From NCBI RefSeq assembly GCF_023159225.1, contig NC_063169.1, positions 52,973,934 to 53,037,933 on the forward strand: 64,000 bases of DNA, in the 5' to 3' direction. Positions 11,336 to 22,400 of the stretch are shown in pieces. The translations under genes and the position numbers were made by a program. The DNA is from Perognathus longimembris pacificus. Its lineage: Eukaryota > Chordata > Mammalia > Rodentia > Heteromyidae. The notes below the pieces were generated by a model. It was not told the origin of the DNA and searched no databases. It saw only the letters and a program-made list of their open reading frames with translations. Every line of letters starts with the position of its first letter. Within the stretch, counting starts at the first letter, position 1.

Positions 11336-12415
11336 TACACTACAAACAAGAAAAAAATTTCAGAAGCAGAACTCTCTGAACCCATAAAATAAAATGTTTA
11401 TGAAGAAGCTAGTGAAAAACTAGGAGAAATATTACAGGAGGAAAACGTTTTAAGAAAGGTGGGCTACATTCGTGTGTTATCAAAAATTGTTGCAAATTTG
11501 GAACAATGCCACTAGATCTATAATCAGGATCTATAATCAGGAAGTCACACGAGACAAAAAAAAAACCAACCTAATAACTATGAAAGGGCAAAAACGTGGT
11601 AGCCATAGGCTCAAAAAACAGGAAGGTAGATACCGTATGTAGATAATTCTTTCTAGAATTCTCTTTAATTCTATTATTACCCTTTAATTTCATGACCGAT
11701 GTAGAAGCTTTGAGGGACCAAAAAAAGGGGGGGTTGTTTGAGTTTGTTTCCAGGGAGCTAAGGATGTAACTTACCTGCTCAACAAGCACCAAGGGCCTAG
11801 CTTAACTAGATCCCTAGCACTCCCCCCCACCCCCCCACCCCATTCCATTCTGAAAAACAGATTGTTTCTACTCCTCCATCACTCACCCCTTTTAAAACCA
11901 AAATTGAACTCTACATTGAAACCAGAGTAATTCTGTACAATATGAATGTAATGTTGTCATATGCTTAAAACTCTTCCCTAGCTTCCAACCACCTACATAG
12001 AAAAATATCAAGTCCCTACCACAGAAGTCCAAAGACATTCACAAAATGACCCTTTGTCTTTCTTTATACTATGTTTAAATTACTCATTTGGCATTCTCCA
12101 TGTGCCAAATCAGAGAGAACTATTCCCTCTAAGAAATGGCCTTTCCTCCTTTGCCAGTGAAAACTGGCCTATGACATTTAAAAGTAAGTGATACTTTCCA
12201 CTAAGTCCCTCCAGTTAAGTTCTTCTGCTCCCAGGGTCCTTTTATCATTAATCTGTTTACCTCAACTCTGAATTTTTACCCTGGTACAATGTTCTGTTAC
12301 CCCACCCCCACTACCACTACAGCCACCACCATCACCCTGCTAGCTGTTGGAGGATCAAGCCAAATGCTCCCTTTATCTAGGTAACCTTATTAAAGAAAGA
12401 AAGAAAAAAATGGCT
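11336..12415. other. No recognisable gene; short low-complexity patches
   Basis: Contains a C-rich run at 11821-11840, an A-run near 11556 and G-runs near 11730. I see no exon or confident repeat. Confidence 0.4.
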
Positions 12416-12419
12416 GGAA

Positions 12420-12575
12420 CAACTATTCTGGGATCAAGAAGGCTGGAGCTTGAATGTGTACTGTGTCACTTGTTGATGGGTGATGCTGGGCAAGCTACTT
12501 AATTTCACTTGGTGGGTTTTGTTTTTCTTGTCTAGAAAATTGAAATGGCACTTACTCTACTGTGAAAAGAAAAAT
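12420..12575 (+). mobile_element. MIR-like ancient SINE
   Basis: The phrase 'gatgctgggcaagctactta' with 'aatttcacttggtggg' downstream and 'gctggagcttgaatgtgtac' upstream follows MIR core order. Confidence 0.45.
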
Positions 12576-13710
12576 ATCAAAAAAGAAAATAAATCATGTA
12601 TTTCAGGTGCTAAATAAAATTTCTTCATGTCCATTTAATAGGCACATCATTATATAACAAATGAAACTGATGGATGAAACTGGAAAATATGCATTTACAT
12701 TATTTGCCATTACTTAATAGTTTAATGCACATATGACCTAAAAAAGCACTTATAATCATTTAGTGATAATACAACAAACACATTACAGAAGTAACCATCT
12801 TTAAATGGTAACCTACAGCATATAATAGAATTAAGTTGATATTTCATTAGTGACATCTATAAACATTAAGGATAGACTTAAAAAGAATCTCTGGATTTCA
12901 TGTATACCATGCTTCTTGAATTTCTCCCTTCAAAATCTCTTACAGAAGCTTCTGGAAAATACTGCGTAGAAAAATTAAATGGATGGCGTTTCATTTTCTT
13001 TTGCTCTGACCACCTGATTACTACGCAGGACGTGACCAGACCTCAAGGCGAGAAAAAGCAGGCTTGCGTAATTCATTTTTTTAAAAAAAAAAAAAAACAG
13101 AATTTCGTGAAACAAAAAAAAAATCTTATTTACAGAATTCAATGAATAAATCAACAACAGTTTTCATAGATAAACAAGATTCTAATCAGCGCTTAAAAAC
13201 CCCTTTAGGCATCGACATTTCCTTCTAATCTTATTCTAAAACAATTCCCCCAGTCCCCATCAAAAGCAAATTCCCCCTGAAAGCCTCGGCGATCACAGCA
13301 CTCGTCACTGCAACAGGTGAAAAACCTGTGCGCACCCCATGCCGTTCTTTCCCTAGGAAAAGGCCAAGCGCCTCCAGAGCAAGGCTGACATGCTGTGTCA
13401 AGGTTCCTCAACCGTCTACGAGTCCTTTCCCGATTTTCCCGCATCCCGAAGCGACTGGCTCTAGACATCTAACCTGACCCCTGACACACACTGATCACCT
13501 TTTCCTAGATGTAATTAAGGAGACGTGTCACAGGCTCAAGATTCTGCGCCAGGTCGACCTTCTAAAAGGAAGTAAATATACTTAGTACAGGTCGCGCTAG
13601 GAGAGCATTTAAGTAGGAAAGAAGGAAAAAGATTAATTAGGAAAAGCAAAGGTGAATTCCCTCTGTCGGAGCTCCACGCTGGACGCAACCGGGAAGTGCG
13701 CGGTGGTTAC

Positions 13711-14050
13711 CTGGCGGACCGCAGCCCTATCCTGGGGGACACCGCCCCCTACCCCCGGGGCGCGCTCGGCCTGCGGGGTGCAGAGCCGCCTCGCGCCCCC
13801 CGCCTCGAGTAGTCCCCCACGCCGCCGCCCCTCGAGGAGTCCGGGCAGGCTGAGCCTCCAGAGCCGGGCTCCCGCCACAGCGCACCCAGAGAGTACTCAC
13901 AGAGAGGAACGCGCGCGGCGGCAAGGCCTGTCCCGTCCGGGCCTACAGACCCGGAGATGCGAAGCGGCTCCGCGCCCCACGCCAGGGCCGGGCACGGCAG
14001 GGCAGGGATGGCCGGAGGGAGGGAAGAAGGCAGCGGCTCTGGCAGCTCAC
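13711..14050 (-). other. Candidate first exon of a minus-strand gene
   Basis: The 3' edge is set by a good 5' splice site on the minus strand (GTCCGCCAG then gtaacc). The 5' edge is a guess: it should lie just downstream of the CRE/X-box pair at 14125-14164. One minus-strand frame has an ATG at 13878-13876 and stays open to the splice site (MAGARLWRLS... to ...DRAAVRQ), leaving in phase 0. The frame may be chance in GC-rich DNA and the exon may be 5'UTR. If real, it would be the first exon of the gene containing the 7.7 kb coiled-coil exon. Confidence 0.38.
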
Positions 14051-14124
14051 ACACCAGCTCCCCGCGCTCCGGGCTTCGCGAGCGAACAGACCCAGTGCCG
14101 CAGTGCGGGTAGCGCGCCTCCCGC

Positions 14125-14132
14125 TGACGTCA
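14125..14132. promoter_or_regulatory. CRE palindrome (CREB/ATF site)
   Basis: Exact 8-bp TGACGTCA inside the CpG island. Additional half-sites ACGTCA (14705-14710) and TGACGT (14913-14918) flank the island. Full CREs in CpG-island promoters are commonly occupied by CREB/ATF proteins. Confidence 0.75.
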
Positions 14133-14149
14133 GGCCAGCCTACGCCGCG

Positions 14150-14163
14150 GTTCCCATGGTAAC
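14150..14163. promoter_or_regulatory. RFX X-box palindrome
   Basis: GTTCCCATGGTAAC is an exact match to the symmetrical X-box pattern GTTNCCATGGNAAC, 17 bp from the CRE. RFX2/RFX3-type factors bind such sites in promoters of ciliary genes. The distance from the presumed minus-strand transcription start is right for a functional site. Confidence 0.72.
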
Positions 14164-14227
14164 CAGCGAAGGCCCCGGCTCGGCTGGCTGGCTGGACCGC
14201 GGCCGCTGCTGGGCGCCCTCTTGCGCG

Positions 14228-14240
14228 TCCCCGCCCCCGC
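14228..14240. promoter_or_regulatory. GC box (Sp/KLF site)
   Basis: CCCCGCCCCCGC within the CpG island. Confidence 0.5.
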
Positions 14241-14391
14241 GCGGCGCTGCGAGGTGCTGCAGTGCGGCTGGCTCCCAGCTCGTGCCCGCGGGGTTCGCAG
14301 CCCGCCGGCGCGCGCGCACGTAGACGCGGGGAGGAAACTCCCGCCACCTGGAACTGTGAGGGGGCTGGAGCGAGTCCCGGGCTTCACCTCT

Positions 14392-14410
14392 AAAAAAAAA
14401 AAAAAAAAAA
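14392..14410. repeat. A19 homopolymer within the CpG island
   Basis: Nineteen uninterrupted adenines embedded in GC-rich sequence, downstream of the CRE/X-box on the plus strand. Confidence 0.95.
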
Positions 14411-14757
14411 CTTAGCGTCGGGAAACCATCGCCAGCTCCGCCGGGATAAACACGCAGGTGGCCTCGCCAGACGGAGGGGAAGCTCCGGGTAAGAATCATG
14501 AATGAGTGAGGCAGCGGGGCGCAGACACAGACTCGCCACCCCCTCACACGCCCGCGCGCCCGCCAAATCCAACAGGCTCCTCCGAGCGTGGAGAAGAAGG
14601 AAGAGCCATACTGCAGACCACATTATCCGGGGTGGGGGTGGGGGGGAAATGATTCCTGACTTGCCTGGCGCTGTCAGCTCCCTGTGTGGAAGACGAACGT
14701 GGAAACGTCATCTTTTCTTCACCCACCACCCCTCCCTCCCGTGCAGATTTCTGCTGC

Positions 14758-14769
14758 GGGCGCCATCTT
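14758..14769 (-). promoter_or_regulatory. YY1-like site
   Basis: GGCGCCATCTTT is the reverse complement of the core AAGATGGCG, a YY1 pattern often found close to transcription starts. It is at the plus-strand side of the island. Confidence 0.4.
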
Positions 14770-14919
14770 TGCTTCTGAGGGATGGAAAAATACCAGATGC
14801 GTTGTCTTTTCTTTCTAGTTGCAACTCTTGGAGTCGAGGCCATTTTCTGCCCTCGCAAGACACACACCGCTATTTATTACCTGTTGCTTCATTTGTACGG
14901 TGGCAGAGGTAGTGACGTT

Positions 14920-17900
14920 CCTGTGGAAGCTAGCTTTTCCCCTCTTACTGGTCTCGTGCCATAGAAGAGCACATCTTCACATTTGAGTCTCAAAAGCCCA
15001 TGAGGTGTCCGTGAAAATATTAACAATCCAAACGTGTTCCAAACTGAGCTGTTCGATTTTCCACTTAAAACTATTCCTTCCCTCCCCTCTTCCATCTTGC
15101 TTGAAAACGCCATCCTTCTCTGAAGTGTTTTTTGGTATCATACTGTTGGCCAGTCAGCTGGCTGGGGTCCTTTCACTCTGCTGGGATAGGAGACATTGTC
15201 AGTCCTCTAGGCCCTTGGGGACTCAGGTGTTAGGAAGGAGACTGGCAGACCCAGAAGCTAGGAGCCTATAGCTTCTGGCTTTAGAAGCCAGAGAAGTACA
15301 GCTGTGGCTCTGATGTTGGAGACTTATCCGTCTAGGCTTTACCCTCTGGTGGCCTGGCACTTAGCAGCTTGTTATAGCTCTCATACAGTTGCTGGGACCT
15401 TCAGCCCCACAGTGACAAGTGCCAACAGTTCTCTGACTTAGGATGACAGAGACTTTGACCTTTAAGGCTTGGTGTATCTCAGAAACTCTTCCAACTGCCA
15501 GGGACCACTCTCCATTAACTTTGCTGTCTCTGTTGCTTTGCCACACGTTGTCTTGGTCCTAATCTTTCTATGGAGTTCTTCACCTGCTCTCTTACCTACT
15601 TGTCACCACTATTACCACTAAGATGGAAGCTGCTGCCCTTACCACTGTTGCCCACTTCTATCACCTCTTTCAGCATCTTTTCCTGTTACCAGCTCAAGTC
15701 TGTTCTAATGATAAAGGTAAAAATGTAGACAAGAAAAGACCACTGGAGAGAAGCCTTATGTTAGGCCTCATGTTGCAAAAAAACATGGGCAGCATAAGGA
15801 GGTGTCTTCTGACTGATTCACCTTATGAGTCCAAAGCCTGTTTACATAATCAAAAGGTCTCTTCACCTTTATCCAAATACAAGACCATGTTTCCATCAAT
15901 CATGCCACAGTCCTTCATACAAATAAAGGACTTCACTTATACTAATCACATTAATTTGAATAGCAACCAGTATCCAATAGCAAAATACTCAAATAAAGCA
16001 TCATGTATTCTACTTAGCGGTGATGTCTCTTTTTTCTCCTTCAACCTAAAAATTACCCTTAGGTATTCTTTTTCATCACCTTGATCCTTGAAGAATTATA
16101 GGTCCATGGTTTGTAGACTGTCTCACAGTTCGGAGTTGTCTAATCTTTCCCGGTGCTCAGATTCAGATTATATCTTTGACAGGAATATCACAAGTGCCTC
16201 TGAGCATATAGTATTGATTAATCTTCTGAATAGTTAATTTCTACACTGCCAAGTTTTGACTTTTCCCCTTTATAATGAATACACATTTAGTGAACTAATG
16301 TGTTTCTTAAAACTCTCAACTTCTGTCTTGATCATATATTGATTATTGTATAAATCAATTTTTACTATAATGGGTTCTACATGAAATTACATAATTTCAT
16401 TTTCTCTAAGTATGGACTCAAGTTTCTGTTTCATTTAGTGCATTATAATAAGCCATGTGTGAGCATTTTCAAGATGAATTCTGTACATCTCTGATACATT
16501 TCACCATTATTAAGAACATTCTCAATTTCTGGTACAACATTATTTTCCAGGCTTATGTTGGATTTTTCCTATTCCTGCTCTAGAATCAACCGTTTATCCC
16601 AGAGTCCTTTGTTCTTTTAGTGGATAATGGTGTTCGAAACCAGTATGCAAGCATTCTGTGCTCTCATTACTTTTAGTGTATCTTTGCTCTCAGATGCATT
16701 CAGCACATAGAAGAAAGGAAAAATAGATGATAGATGCATTCATACCTACATTACACACATAGAATGCTTTCAAACCTAGATAAGCCTACACATTATTTAG
16801 ATCTTTACTTAAGTGTCCCATCTGCTATGAAATATTTCTTGACCTCTTGTCTCACCATTAAACCTCCACAAGCCATTATAAAGATGGAGACAAAAGATGT
16901 TAGCTATTCTGATAGACCTGATAAATGTGTCCTGAAAATAACTGCTGACCAAGACTGAACAACCTGAGCTATAACTTTATATAACTGGCAGTTGTGAGGA
17001 CAAATGAAAAGTTTATAAAACACTGTACAATTATAGAAAGAGCTTAATATATGTTATCTACTACTCATTCTAGAAATGTTCTTTAATGATATCTGGTAGA
17101 TATTGTGGTATATGCTGGAGGTGAAAACATAATACTAAACAGAATGAAACTATAATAAATAGAATCAATATCTAAGTCTAAAATACGATGTTCAGGGGAG
17201 CTAGTCAACTTGCAAATTAAAGGATAGGCAACATGTGGTAGATATATTTTACAGGGAAGGACTTTCAGAGACAGGAACAATATGGAGCTTGATAAACACA
17301 ATCCAATAATTTCATAAAATTTCATGATGCACATAATTCAATGTAGCATAAAATTTCATGGTGCACATAATTAAATATAACACAAAATTGAAACAAGAAG
17401 GTAATGAGAGATGCAACTAGTCAGAGAGATGAAGCATCTTGTATACAAGGAAAAGTAATTAGATTTTCTCCTACAGATGGCTTTTAGAGAAGGACAATAG
17501 CATTATTAGTTTTACTCATATTTTAAATGAGTTTCTTCTGGTAATACTCTGAAAGGAACTTAGTAAAAACTGGAGTAGAGGAACTTACTGGTAAGGGGAT
17601 TATTTTAGACTAGTCTATGAGAAGTTTAAATGCTTATATTAGGATATTCACTTGAGTTGAATAGACTATCACTCAGATATTAAAAATATATAATGGATAT
17701 GATTTGGTGAATGATACATTTAGACTAAAATATTGAGAGAGATGAGAGAGACCTTCTTCTGAGCCACAGGGGCAGTTACTGTAGCCAAGCCAAAGCACCT
17801 GGCATAATCTTTGACTTTTTTTCTTCTTCCTATGTCCCTGTTCAATCAGAAGTTGGTATTAATATGAATCTAAATCTAATGTGTGGGAGGCCCTACATTT

Positions 17901-18300
17901 ATAATTCAGATGGGAGATTTCTTTTCATGCACTCATACTTTAGCCATGAAAAACAAGCTTTCTTGATTCTCATTGCTGGTATTGTTCCAGACTTATGCAA
18001 ACAGTTGATTTCCACACTGAACAAGGCCTTATAGCCTGTGTTTTGGAAAACATTACATTGTAGAATATTCTTGCTACCAGCAATAGCCCCAGGATAGGAA
18101 TATCCTCAGCACTTGCTTTCTACTGTTGTTTCCATTCGTTCTTCTCTTCCAGCCCCTTACAATTTACTTTCTAGTGAGGACAACTACCCAACTTGATCAA
18201 CATTTCTACTTGATTTTTAAGTTTCTTTTTAGGATAGCCCTCTGACATATTGAGTAAAAAGTTATCCTTTTTTTTAGTTTCTCAAGTTATTTTTATAAGG
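14920..18300. other. No supported gene or young repeat
   Basis: Unique-looking sequence. 15360-16100 is less AT-rich than the rest and has a 153-codon plus-strand frame (15623-16084), but its composition does not look protein-like and it lacks recognisable motifs. Near 17330-17370 a ~25 bp phrase (taaaatttcatg(a/g)tgcacataat) is repeated in tandem. Confidence 0.45.
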
Positions 18301-18309
18301 AATTTTGTA

Positions 18310-18655
18310 CAGTCACACTTTTTTGAGCACTGGTGTTTAAAGTCAAGGCCTTGAGCCTATTAGGCAAGTTGTCTACCATGTAAGCCAATCCCTTAGACAT
18401 TTTTGGTTTTGTATGCTTTGAATAGGGTTTCACTTTTGTGCCTGGGTTGGCCTGGATTGTACTGCTTATATTTATGCGTTTGTCATAGCTGAAATGACAA
18501 GTGCATGTCACCCCATCCATACTTTTATTGGTTGAGATGTTGTATCACAAACTTTGTACTGGGCTGGCCTCATACTACAATTCTCTAGATTCCAACCTCC
18601 TGAATAACTAGGATTACACTTATAAATATATGCATGAGCCACTGTGCCTCGTTGA
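18310..18655 (-). mobile_element. B1-B1-ID multimeric SINE, old
   Basis: Antisense ID-like start (gccttgagcctattaggcaa ... taccatgtaagcca), then two B1-like antisense blocks, the last ending 'aactaggattacac ... gagccactgtgcc'. Confidence 0.5.
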
Positions 18656-18659
18656 ATTT

Positions 18660-20990
18660 TATTCAAATCGAATTGTTTTCTAATAGTAATTACTTTTAAA
18701 TTTTATATAGTGACTTAATGAAATAATTGTACCTTTCTTGTAGTTTCTTTTTAGTGAAATACACTGAGGAAACCATACAAACCTATAGATATGGATTGGG
18801 TATAAAGTGAGCTTTCCATAGTATACAAAACTATCTGAAGATTTTTCTCTATACATATGAATACAATCTTATTAGGAAAACATTTCAATTTAGGTCCTAG
18901 AAACCCTGATGAGCAGAAACTGCTACAAAGACTAAGAGGAGTAAATCACCATTTATATTGCAACAAATTTTGTTTTCGCCTATGCTCAATCTTAGTCTCT
19001 AAAGCAATGACCACTAGGTGGGAGTGTAGCATCACATATGATTACTTGTAGCTGAAAGATTTGATTTTAAGAATGACCTTTTGCCCTTTACTATGCAATG
19101 GTTTGTTACCCAAACTAGTGAAATTTAATCCACAAGTTTGAATTTAATGGGATTCATCCTTCTCCAAGGCTTAACAACAGTTCTAGAGTGTAGTACAGAA
19201 TGGGACTTGCACCTCCAAAGTCTTCTTAGCAGTATGTTCGGCCATCTAGGCCCCTTTTCTGGCATTAAATACCATAGTGTGGATAGCACATCCATTTCTA
19301 GTAGGAGAAAAGGCACAGTTTGGTTATTTTATTCCTGTTTCTGAATTGTAAGCCCTTCTATGGATGCTTACATTAAAATTTTTATGTCATATTAAACAAA
19401 TTCTACTAGGTTGGAAACATTTATTTTCACCTATTGTGAAAATAGGGACTTCCCTTTGCTTAAATATCCCCACAGATATCATGGTTGACATTATATATAA
19501 ACATATAATTAGTATGTAAACATTTTTAAAAAGCAAAGAAAAACACATCATTTAATTTAGCTTACTCTTCTTACATGAGAAAATTTTGTAATTTTATTTC
19601 ATTTAAATAGAATCTTTGGAATAAATGATTAAAGTACATATTAGTAACATAAAAGGTAAACCTCTTTTCCTTCTCACTTCTGTTCTTTGAATTATTCAAC
19701 TTTTTGTACTCTCTTGTTTTCCAATTTATCTCTTTTGGTAATGCTTTTCATTCTGGAGCCTTTAAAAGTATTTGGGATTCCTAGTTGTCATTTGTTTAAA
19801 AGGAGGCAACGAGAACCTGATTGATTGTGGGCTGAGCTGGTCAACTGATTGATATTGCTGTGAGTGCTTTGATAGGGAGCAGTCTCACTATGGACTCTGC
19901 AATTTCTGTAGAGAATTTGCCTTTTTTTTTTTTTTTTGCTAGAATGGTAAGTACCTCCGTGTCTCAAGCATTCCATTTTTTGGGCTAGTGAAGTGGAAAG
20001 AGCAATTACAATTTACACTCATATTCAGTTAGTTCCCCTACTCAACCCCATATTTACTACTTCCTTTCAATTGATTTATGAGCCTTTCTGTATTTCTGAA
20101 AGGCCAATTTTCTCAGCTTTTTGGTTTCACTTTGCTTTGGTATCTTTGTGGCTACTCCAACAAATCACTACAAATACAGTACTTTTAAAACAATAAAATG
20201 TGTTCTTTCATCAGTCTGGAAGTCATTAAGAAAGCATATACTCCTTCTTAAGATTTTAGTGGAGTATATGGTCCTTCTCTCCTTCAGTGTCTTGTGAGTA
20301 TTAGAATTGGATTTTAGCCACATCACTTCAATCTCTGCTTCTATCTTCACAAAGCTGCCTTCTCTTCCCTAGTCTTATGAGGATAGTTATCACTGGGCTT
20401 AGAAACAACCCAGGAAATCCAAGATGATCTTGGGACCTTTCTTTTACATCTGCAAAGACTTTTCCCTTATATAAGGTAGTATTATGGGATCTTTGGAGGA
20501 AAACATGAGCATATCTTTGAGTCTGATCATTCATCTCACTCTATCACTCTTCTAAATGTGACGACATGTGGCATTTACTAAAGCTTACATTATGTCTCTT
20601 TATTTTTAATTGGTTTTGTATCTCTCTTCTCTCTTAATGATATGTAGTATTCTTTATGTGTGCTTTTGTTTTCATTTTTAAGATAAACATTTTATTTCCT
20701 TGGACTGGCCGCATTGACTTCATTACACAAGAACCTACAGCTAACAAAAGCAGAAATACCACCAGTTTCCCCCAATAGGAAACGAACATCCTTTCATTAG
20801 TAGAGATGAGCTGAAATGTAATGTCTGAGTGCATTTCCTGCTCATCACCCCTCCCAACCATACCTCACCCCTAAATGTGAAAATAAACAAAGGAAAAAAA
20901 TTCCCATCAATTACTCAAAGTTTTCATCCCTACATACTTTTGTCATTAGCAGCTGGCCATCTTGTGAGCACCCTTGTAAGCCTGAAGGGA
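18660..20990. other. No recognisable gene
   Basis: AT-rich, with a T16 run at 19922-19937. No exon, RNA gene or confident repeat identified. Confidence 0.4.
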
Positions 20991-21016
20991 AAGAAGGGGT
21001 AAGGGAAACAACCCAG

Positions 21017-21174
21017 CATGATTGACAGGTGTGGACAATCTACTGACTCTCATGATTGGCAGGTGTGGACAATCTACTGACTCGTGATTGACAGGTGTGG
21101 ACAATCTACTGACTCATCATTGGCAGGTGTGGACAATCTACTACTATCATGATTGACAGGTGTGGATCCTTACT
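21017..21174. repeat. Minisatellite, five 30-34 bp units
   Basis: Five head-to-tail units built on catgattg(a/g)caggtgtgg followed by acaatctactgact, starting near 21017, 21051, 21085, 21117 and 21149; the last unit is truncated. Units differ by only a few bases. Units 1, 3 and 5 contain TGATTGACAGG; units 2 and 4 carry TTGGCAGG instead. Every unit carries the E-box-like CAGGTG. Confidence 0.92.
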
Positions 21175-21314
21175 ATCCTTCGGACCTGCCCTCTTTCCAC
21201 ACAGGACAGTTTGATCTAGCACATGGAGAATGCTAGAAGACTGGTTTCAGGCCACAACTGGAGAAGTTTGGCCTTCATGAAATTCCAAGGAATGTGTAGA
21301 ATAAAAGGTCGATT

Positions 21315-22400
21315 CCAGTTTTACACTACTGTAACCATTTAAAATTGTCTTGCTTGACTCTTCGTTTTCAGGGGCAACAGAGTTCCACTTAAACATCTGG
21401 GGAACACCCCACCCCACCATTAGGGGTGGCTTTCTGACACCCCAAAATAAGATTCAAAGAGGGAAGGTAAAGAGAGACAGTTTGGGAGCCAGAATGCTTC
21501 ATTTACAATGGATGGGTGTGACATTGGATCATTTCTGTTCCACCTTTCCCACTCATCTTGGAAACCCCTGTCCAAAGAGGGAGTGAACTCTTACTCTACT
21601 TAACATGTCTTACCCCCGCTCCCCCATCATGGGGAGAAGGAGAACGGGGATCACACAAAAAAATGAAATCTCAGCAATACTGTGAAATCACACTATCCCC
21701 TTAGCCTCTGTGAAAACCAATCCAACAGCTCTGTCCTCACATGCTTTCTCTTTGGGCCAAGGAAGCAGCAAGAGAAAAAAAAAAAATAGAACCACATGAA
21801 AAGTAGGCTGAGAGTGGGTACAATATAATGCCATCCCAGGTTTGCAGCTTTCATTTCTCCATGGAGGAAGCCCTCCTTTTCGTTTTCCAGGAGCCTTTCC
21901 AACTCCTCCCCCGCTCCTCCCCGCCCCAAGTCCAGACGCTCCCATTGGCTGGGCTTCTACCATTCAGTTCACATTGACATTGACCCTTAGTCCTCATGGT
22001 TGTCCACATACAGCTGCGGGTGCGGGTGGGGGGGTGGGCGCATAGTGTTGTTAACAAAGACAACAAATAAGGCAACCTGGGATCACAGATGGATCCTCTT
22101 CCTAATTAAGAAATAGAACTGGCCTGGTGGCAGGCACCAGGTACTTGTTCTTATCCAGATGGGGCACCCTGGCTTTAGGAGCTTTCTCCACAATGACACC
22201 TGAGCTCCACCCGGGAGTCACTCAATGACAGCTGGGTGTCTGAAGATGGGCTCAGACCCAAACATGGGCCCAGCCAGGGACCCTGCCTGGATATTTCTTC
22301 AGGATCTTTTCTCCTTTCTTTTTCCGATATTCAAAGGGATGGTCTTTATTGGAACTTCATGATAGACTGCAGGGTCTCCAAGAAGATCCCTGGCTGGGGA
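21315..22400 (-). pseudogene. GABARAPL1: Processed pseudogene of GABARAPL1
   Basis: The parent encodes an Atg8-family ubiquitin-like protein (about 117 residues) that is conjugated to phosphatidylethanolamine on autophagosomes. Here the minus strand starts ATGAAGTTCCAA at 22360, matching the family N-terminus, but the next codon is TAA after a small deletion. Recognisable segments follow in order: [39 protein letters not shown], the QFYFLI region with a stop, and FVNN. An extra ~79 bp lies between the RVP and VIVEK segments (about 22196-22274). The remnant of the normal stop region is at 21964-21966. Downstream sequence continues to resemble the GABARAPL1 3'UTR (agcccagccaatgggagcg; gacagagctgttggattgg) to about 21315. 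Absence of introns indicates retroposition. No poly(A) tail or target-site duplication is obvious. GABARAPL1 fits better than GABARAP because of DHPFEYRKK and KARVP. It cannot encode the protein. Confidence 0.87.

Larger units (their letters stand above)
13640..14660. promoter_or_regulatory. CpG island promoter, possibly bidirectional
   Basis: Base composition changes abruptly from AT-rich flanks to very GC-rich sequence dense in CpG (for example gcgcgcacgtagacgcgggg near 14311-14330). It is the only such region in the window. It lacks a TATA box and contains GC boxes, a complete CRE, an RFX X-box and further CRE half-sites. A minus-strand 5' splice site (CAG|gtaacc, exon edge 13711) lies at one side and a plus-strand 5' splice site (GG|gtaaga, intron starting 14489) at the other. 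This is the arrangement of a divergent promoter, although transcription in either direction is inferred. Long open frames across it are a by-product of GC content. Confidence 0.85.

Noticed and set aside
13633..14912. Many overlapping long open frames on both strands in the CpG island, up to 223 codons
   Set aside because: GC-rich DNA has few stop codons. The frames overlap in all phases, are Arg/Pro/Ala/Gly-rich and lack any domain. Only the one ending at the minus-strand splice donor is kept, as a weak candidate.
15623..16084. 153-codon plus-strand frame
   Set aside because: Longest frame outside the CpG island, but no domain, no codon bias I can see, an arbitrary start and no splice evidence.
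21017..21174. CRISPR-like array
   Set aside because: Units are contiguous with no unique spacers, and the genome is mammalian. It is a minisatellite.
20941..21439. Possible solitary LTR with TGTCA...TGACA ends
   Set aside because: The right half aligns better with the GABARAPL1 3'UTR on the minus strand, there is no target-site duplication, and no primer-binding site follows.
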